A stretch of 8,251 nucleotides of DNA from contig JALSSG010000212.1 of assembly GCA_026984355.1 (NCBI GenBank), forward strand, positions 1 through 8,251. The letters run 5' to 3'. Positions 6,568-8,251 of the stretch are shown here, in pieces (within the stretch, counting starts at the first letter, position 1; each line of letters begins with the position of its first letter). The translations under genes and the position numbers were made by a program. The stretch is from Hydrogenothermaceae bacterium (GTDB lineage Bacteria; Aquificota; Aquificia; Aquificales; Hydrogenothermaceae). The notes beneath the pieces were generated by a model. That model was not told the origin of the DNA and searched no databases. It saw only the letters and a list, made by a program, of their open reading frames with translations.

Positions 6568-7455
6568 TCATACACTCTCTGCAAGAGCTAAAGCTCCAAA
6601 ACTTCCACTAAATTCTCCTAACTTTGCAAGCTTAATATCAACATCCCTAAATGGCAGACTAAAAGAAAGACTTTTTAGATTTGAATAAGCCATTTCTTCA
6701 ATTAAAGGATAATTTTCTACAATACCTCCAGCTAATAATATCCTATCTGGATTTATCGTATGCAAAATATTCATAAGACCATAAGCAAGATATTTAGATA
6801 CCTCTTCCATAACTTCTATAGCTTCTTTTTTACCTTCATTTGCAAGAGTTATAATTTCAAAAGAAGTTTTATATATATCTGTTTTTATAAAATACAGTCT
6901 CTCTATTCCATATGAAGAAACATAAGACTCAAGACAGCCTTTTCTACCGCAATGACATATCCAACCATTTGTATCAATGGTTGTATGTCCAATTTCCATA
7001 GCACTTCCAGATACACCTATAAAAGGTTTTCCATTTACAACAAGTCCTCCACCAAGACCAGTACCAAGAGTCAAACAGACCAAAATTTTACTATCTTTCC
7101 CTGCACCATATTTATATTCACCATAAGCAGCAAGGGTCGCATCATTCTGAATAACTATATCTAAATCATTCTTTTCCTGTATTATCTGTTTTATATTTAA
7201 TCCTTCTAATGATTTTATGTTTGGAGATTGAATTAACCTTTCTTCTTTTTCATCATAAAGACCTGCTACAGCTATACCAACTTTTTTAGGATTATATTTT
7301 TCTAAAATTTTAAAAATTTTATCTATAAGTTTATCTGCACTGCTTTTTATATCTGCTATGTATTCTTTATCTTTTATTATTTGATTATCTTTTTTAAAAA
7401 CTATCTTTATATATGTTCCACCTATGTCTAAACCAAGAATACCTTCTTTATTCAT
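6568..7455 (-). CDS. ROK-family sugar kinase (glucokinase-like)
   Basis: A 295-residue ROK-family kinase that phosphorylates a hexose, most likely glucose or an amino sugar, with ATP in the cytosol. The ATP phosphate loop is LGLDIGGT (7-14). The catalytic Asp is D105 in QNDATLAAYGEY, followed by GAG at 117-119 and the second phosphate loop TLGTGLGGG (129-137). The ROK zinc site is complete: H157 in EIGH and cysteines 167, 169 and 174 in CHCGRKGCLE; E154 and E176 fit sugar binding. There is no N-terminal helix-turn-helix, so it is a kinase and not a ROK repressor of the NagC/Mlc type. The protein is a little shorter than most glucokinases of the family (about 310-320) but has no missing motif. 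The ATG at 7455 overlaps the end of the PfpI gene by 8 bp, pointing to coupled translation. Family is firm; the sugar is inferred. Confidence 0.93.
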   Translation of the reverse strand: MNKEGILGLDIGGTYIKIVFKKDNQIIKDKEYIADIKSSADKLIDKIFKILEKYNPKKVGIAVAGLYDEKEERLIQSPNIKSLEGLNIKQIIQEKNDLDIVIQNDATLAAYGEYKYGAGKDSKILVCLTLGTGLGGGLVVNGKPFIGVSGSAMEIGHTTIDTNGWICHCGRKGCLESYVSSYGIERLYFIKTDIYKTSFEIITLANEGKKEAIEVMEEVSKYLAYGLMNILHTINPDRILLAGGIVENYPLIEEMAYSNLKSLSFSLPFRDVDIKLAKLGEFSGSFGALALAESV

Positions 7456-7960
7456 TTTCTTTTATAGCCTTTATTACAAGTTTAACCATATCAGGCATAG
7501 CCTTTGGGTCTGTTCCTGTAATAATATTTCCATCTCTTTCTACTGGATGTCCTGTATAAATAGCACCAGCATTTATAAGGTCATCTTTGATAGAAAAAAA
7601 GCCAGTAATTTTTTTCCCTTTTATTATTTTTGCAGAAACTAAAACCCATGGACCATGGCATATAGCAGCTATAATCTTTCCTTCTTTGTACATATTTTTT
7701 ATAAAATCAATAGTTTCTCTATCTCTTCTAAACCTGTCAGGAGCATATCCACCCGGAATAAATACTGCATCATACTCTTTATATAAATCAGCATCTATCT
7801 GTTTGTTTGGATAGAAAGTCATTCCTTTTTTCCCATGGAACTCTCTGATTTTTGGAGCAAGAACATCAACATGAAAATGTTCTTCCTTAAATCTGTAAAA
7901 AGGATAAATAAACTCTACATCTTCAACAAAATCTTCAAGTAAGAGAGCTACTTTTTTCAT
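7448..7960 (-). CDS. pfpI: PfpI/DJ-1 family protein (protease I, deglycase or glyoxalase III type)
   Basis: A 170-residue DJ-1/PfpI superfamily protein. The nucleophile elbow is AAICHGPW with C101 and H102, and the partner glutamate is E13 in FVEDVEFIYP; both match Pyrococcus PfpI (C100, H101, E12). IPGGYAPDRFRRD (68-80) and IKDDLINAGA (124-133) are further family matches. Proteins of this group were first called proteases, and later reported to remove methylglyoxal or glyoxal adducts or to hydrate these dicarbonyls; the true activity is debated. I chose ATG 7960 over TTG 7975: GGAG (7971-7968) sits 7 nt before the ATG, and the extra MWRIV is outside the family core. It is the first gene of the minus-strand operon, overlaps the ROK kinase gene by 8 bp, and has a reasonable promoter upstream. 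The neighbour on the other side is a GlcD-like oxidase, read divergently. Confidence 0.92.
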   Translation of the reverse strand: MKKVALLLEDFVEDVEFIYPFYRFKEEHFHVDVLAPKIREFHGKKGMTFYPNKQIDADLYKEYDAVFIPGGYAPDRFRRDRETIDFIKNMYKEGKIIAAICHGPWVLVSAKIIKGKKITGFFSIKDDLINAGAIYTGHPVERDGNIITGTDPKAMPDMVKLVIKAIKENE

Positions 7961-7984
7961 AACAATTCTCCACAAATTTGCTGT

Positions 7985-8033
7985 ATAATCTAAATTCTAA
8001 AACTTATCAGTTGTTAGTTCAAACATAATCTAA
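7985..8033 (+). repeat. 9-bp direct repeat ATAATCTAA, 40 bp apart
   Basis: ATAATCTAA occurs at 7985-7993 and 8025-8033. The 40-bp spacing is close to four helical turns, and the two copies bracket the proposed pfpI promoter. They could be operator half-sites, but at this base composition a chance repeat is quite possible. Confidence 0.3.
7994..8022 (-). promoter_or_regulatory. Putative sigma-70-type promoter of the pfpI operon
   Basis: On the minus strand, TTGAAC (8022-8017, 4 of 6 bases) and TAGAAT (7999-7994, 5 of 6) are separated by exactly 17 bp. Transcription would start near 7987, giving a leader of about 27 nt that carries the GGAG ribosome site of pfpI. This is the best two-box promoter in the window, though found by eye. 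Confidence 0.5.
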
Positions 8034-8045
8034 TTATCCTCATAA

Positions 8046-8071
8046 TTGAATAGTTTTCTAAGTGATATACT
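8046..8071 (+). promoter_or_regulatory. Putative extended -10 promoter of the GlcD-like gene
   Basis: TATACT at 8066-8071 is preceded by TGA at 8063-8065, giving an extended -10 (TGnTATACT). TTGAAT at 8046-8051 resembles a -35 but the spacer is only 14 bp, so the extended -10 would have to carry recognition. The expected start is near 8078, with a leader of about 27 nt. Confidence 0.4.
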
Positions 8072-8083
8072 TTATTGAGTAAA

Positions 8084-8096
8084 TCCTAAGTAGGAG
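8084..8096 (+). promoter_or_regulatory. Ribosome binding site of the GlcD-like gene within a small inverted repeat
   Basis: AGGAG (8092-8096) lies 8 nt before the ATG at 8105 and fixes the start. TCCTA (8084-8088) can pair with TAGGA (8091-8095), which would hide the site in a short hairpin; only 4-5 pairs form around a 2-4 nt loop, so it should be weak, above all at high temperature. Confidence 0.45.
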
Positions 8097-8104
8097 TGAG
8101 GATA

Positions 8105-8251
8105 ATGTTTACAGTTGACCTGAAAAAAATCCAGAGAGTACCAGTCCCTGATAATGTCAAAAGAGCTTTAAAAGAGCTACTTGGAGAACATAGAGTTTTA
8201 GATGACGATATGGACAGAATGCTTTATTCATACGATGCTACAAGAATACAG
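8105..8251 (+). CDS. GlcD-like FAD-linked oxidase, N-terminal 49 codons (cut by window edge)
   Basis: The first 49 residues of a protein that looks like the GlcD/D-lactate dehydrogenase group of FAD-linked oxidases, which oxidise glycolate, D-lactate or similar 2-hydroxy acids. The visible part has the usual leader before the FAD_binding_4 domain: a helix NVKRALKELLGEHRVLDD, then a DRMLYSYDAT segment that matches the common pattern Y..D.t ahead of the FAD domain. The FAD-binding region itself is outside the window. The ATG has a good AGGAG 8 nt upstream. It is divergent from pfpI across a 144-bp regulatory gap. With only 49 residues the subfamily (GlcD, Dld or another) cannot be fixed. Confidence 0.72.
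   Translation, partial: MFTVDLKKIQRVPVPDNVKRALKELLGEHRVLDDDMDRMLYSYDATRIQ

Noticed and set aside
6952..7164. Open plus-strand frame of 70 codons opposite the ROK kinase
   Set aside because: It lies over the zinc-site and phosphate-loop codons of the kinase; the Ser/Thr/Ile-rich product looks like a shadow frame.
7646..7658. Tandem palindromes CCATGGACCATGG
   Set aside because: They are explained by the codons for the conserved C-H-G-P-W active-site stretch of PfpI; an operator there is not needed.
7424..7814. Plus-strand frames of 72 and 75 codons opposite pfpI and the ROK kinase start
   Set aside because: Both are antisense to strongly conserved motifs (CHGPW, DIGGT) and overlap each other in different frames.

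Overview
The window is AT-rich (roughly 30% G+C by eye), densely coded bacterial DNA. Arg is mostly AGA and Ile is often ATA, codon habits common in thermophiles. Protein character and gene set suggest a thermophilic chemolithotroph of the Aquificota, perhaps Sulfurihydrogenibium or Persephonella. This is an inference from style: no rRNA or lineage-specific marker is present. There are no tRNA or rRNA genes, mobile elements, CRISPR arrays or prophage genes.

Layout. (1) Positions 1-702, minus strand: the N-terminal 234 residues of a P2-type cation-transporting ATPase. (2) A 69-bp divergent gap, 703-771. (3) Positions 772-5267, plus strand: a very tight four-gene operon encoding a GCS2/YbdK-type carboxylate-amine ligase, a divergent gamma-glutamyltranspeptidase-family protein, thiamine-monophosphate kinase (ThiL) and a membrane-anchored M28 zinc peptidase. 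Genes overlap by 4 bp twice and are then 1 bp apart. (4) Positions 7960 down to 5264, minus strand: a five-gene operon, read as PfpI/DJ-1 protein, ROK sugar kinase, cyclophilin peptidyl-prolyl isomerase, and two small proteins I do not recognise (147 and 94 aa). The two operons converge and overlap by 4 bp at their stop codons. (5) A 144-bp divergent promoter region, 7961-8104. (6) From 8105, plus strand: the first 49 codons of a GlcD-like FAD-linked oxidase.

How the genes may work together. The ligase and the GGT-family enzyme suggest a pathway in which a gamma-glutamyl (or similar) bond is made and then broken, with the M28 peptidase possibly handling peptides outside the cytoplasm. The PfpI protein and the divergent GlcD-like oxidase could form a dicarbonyl detoxification route (methylglyoxal or glyoxal to D-lactate or glycolate, then oxidation), next to a sugar kinase. 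Both are hypotheses from gene order. Most of the window is ordinary housekeeping or metabolic DNA. The points most worth a second look are the altered substrate site of the GGT-family protein, the ligase-GGT pairing, and the two unknown genes coupled to the cyclophilin.
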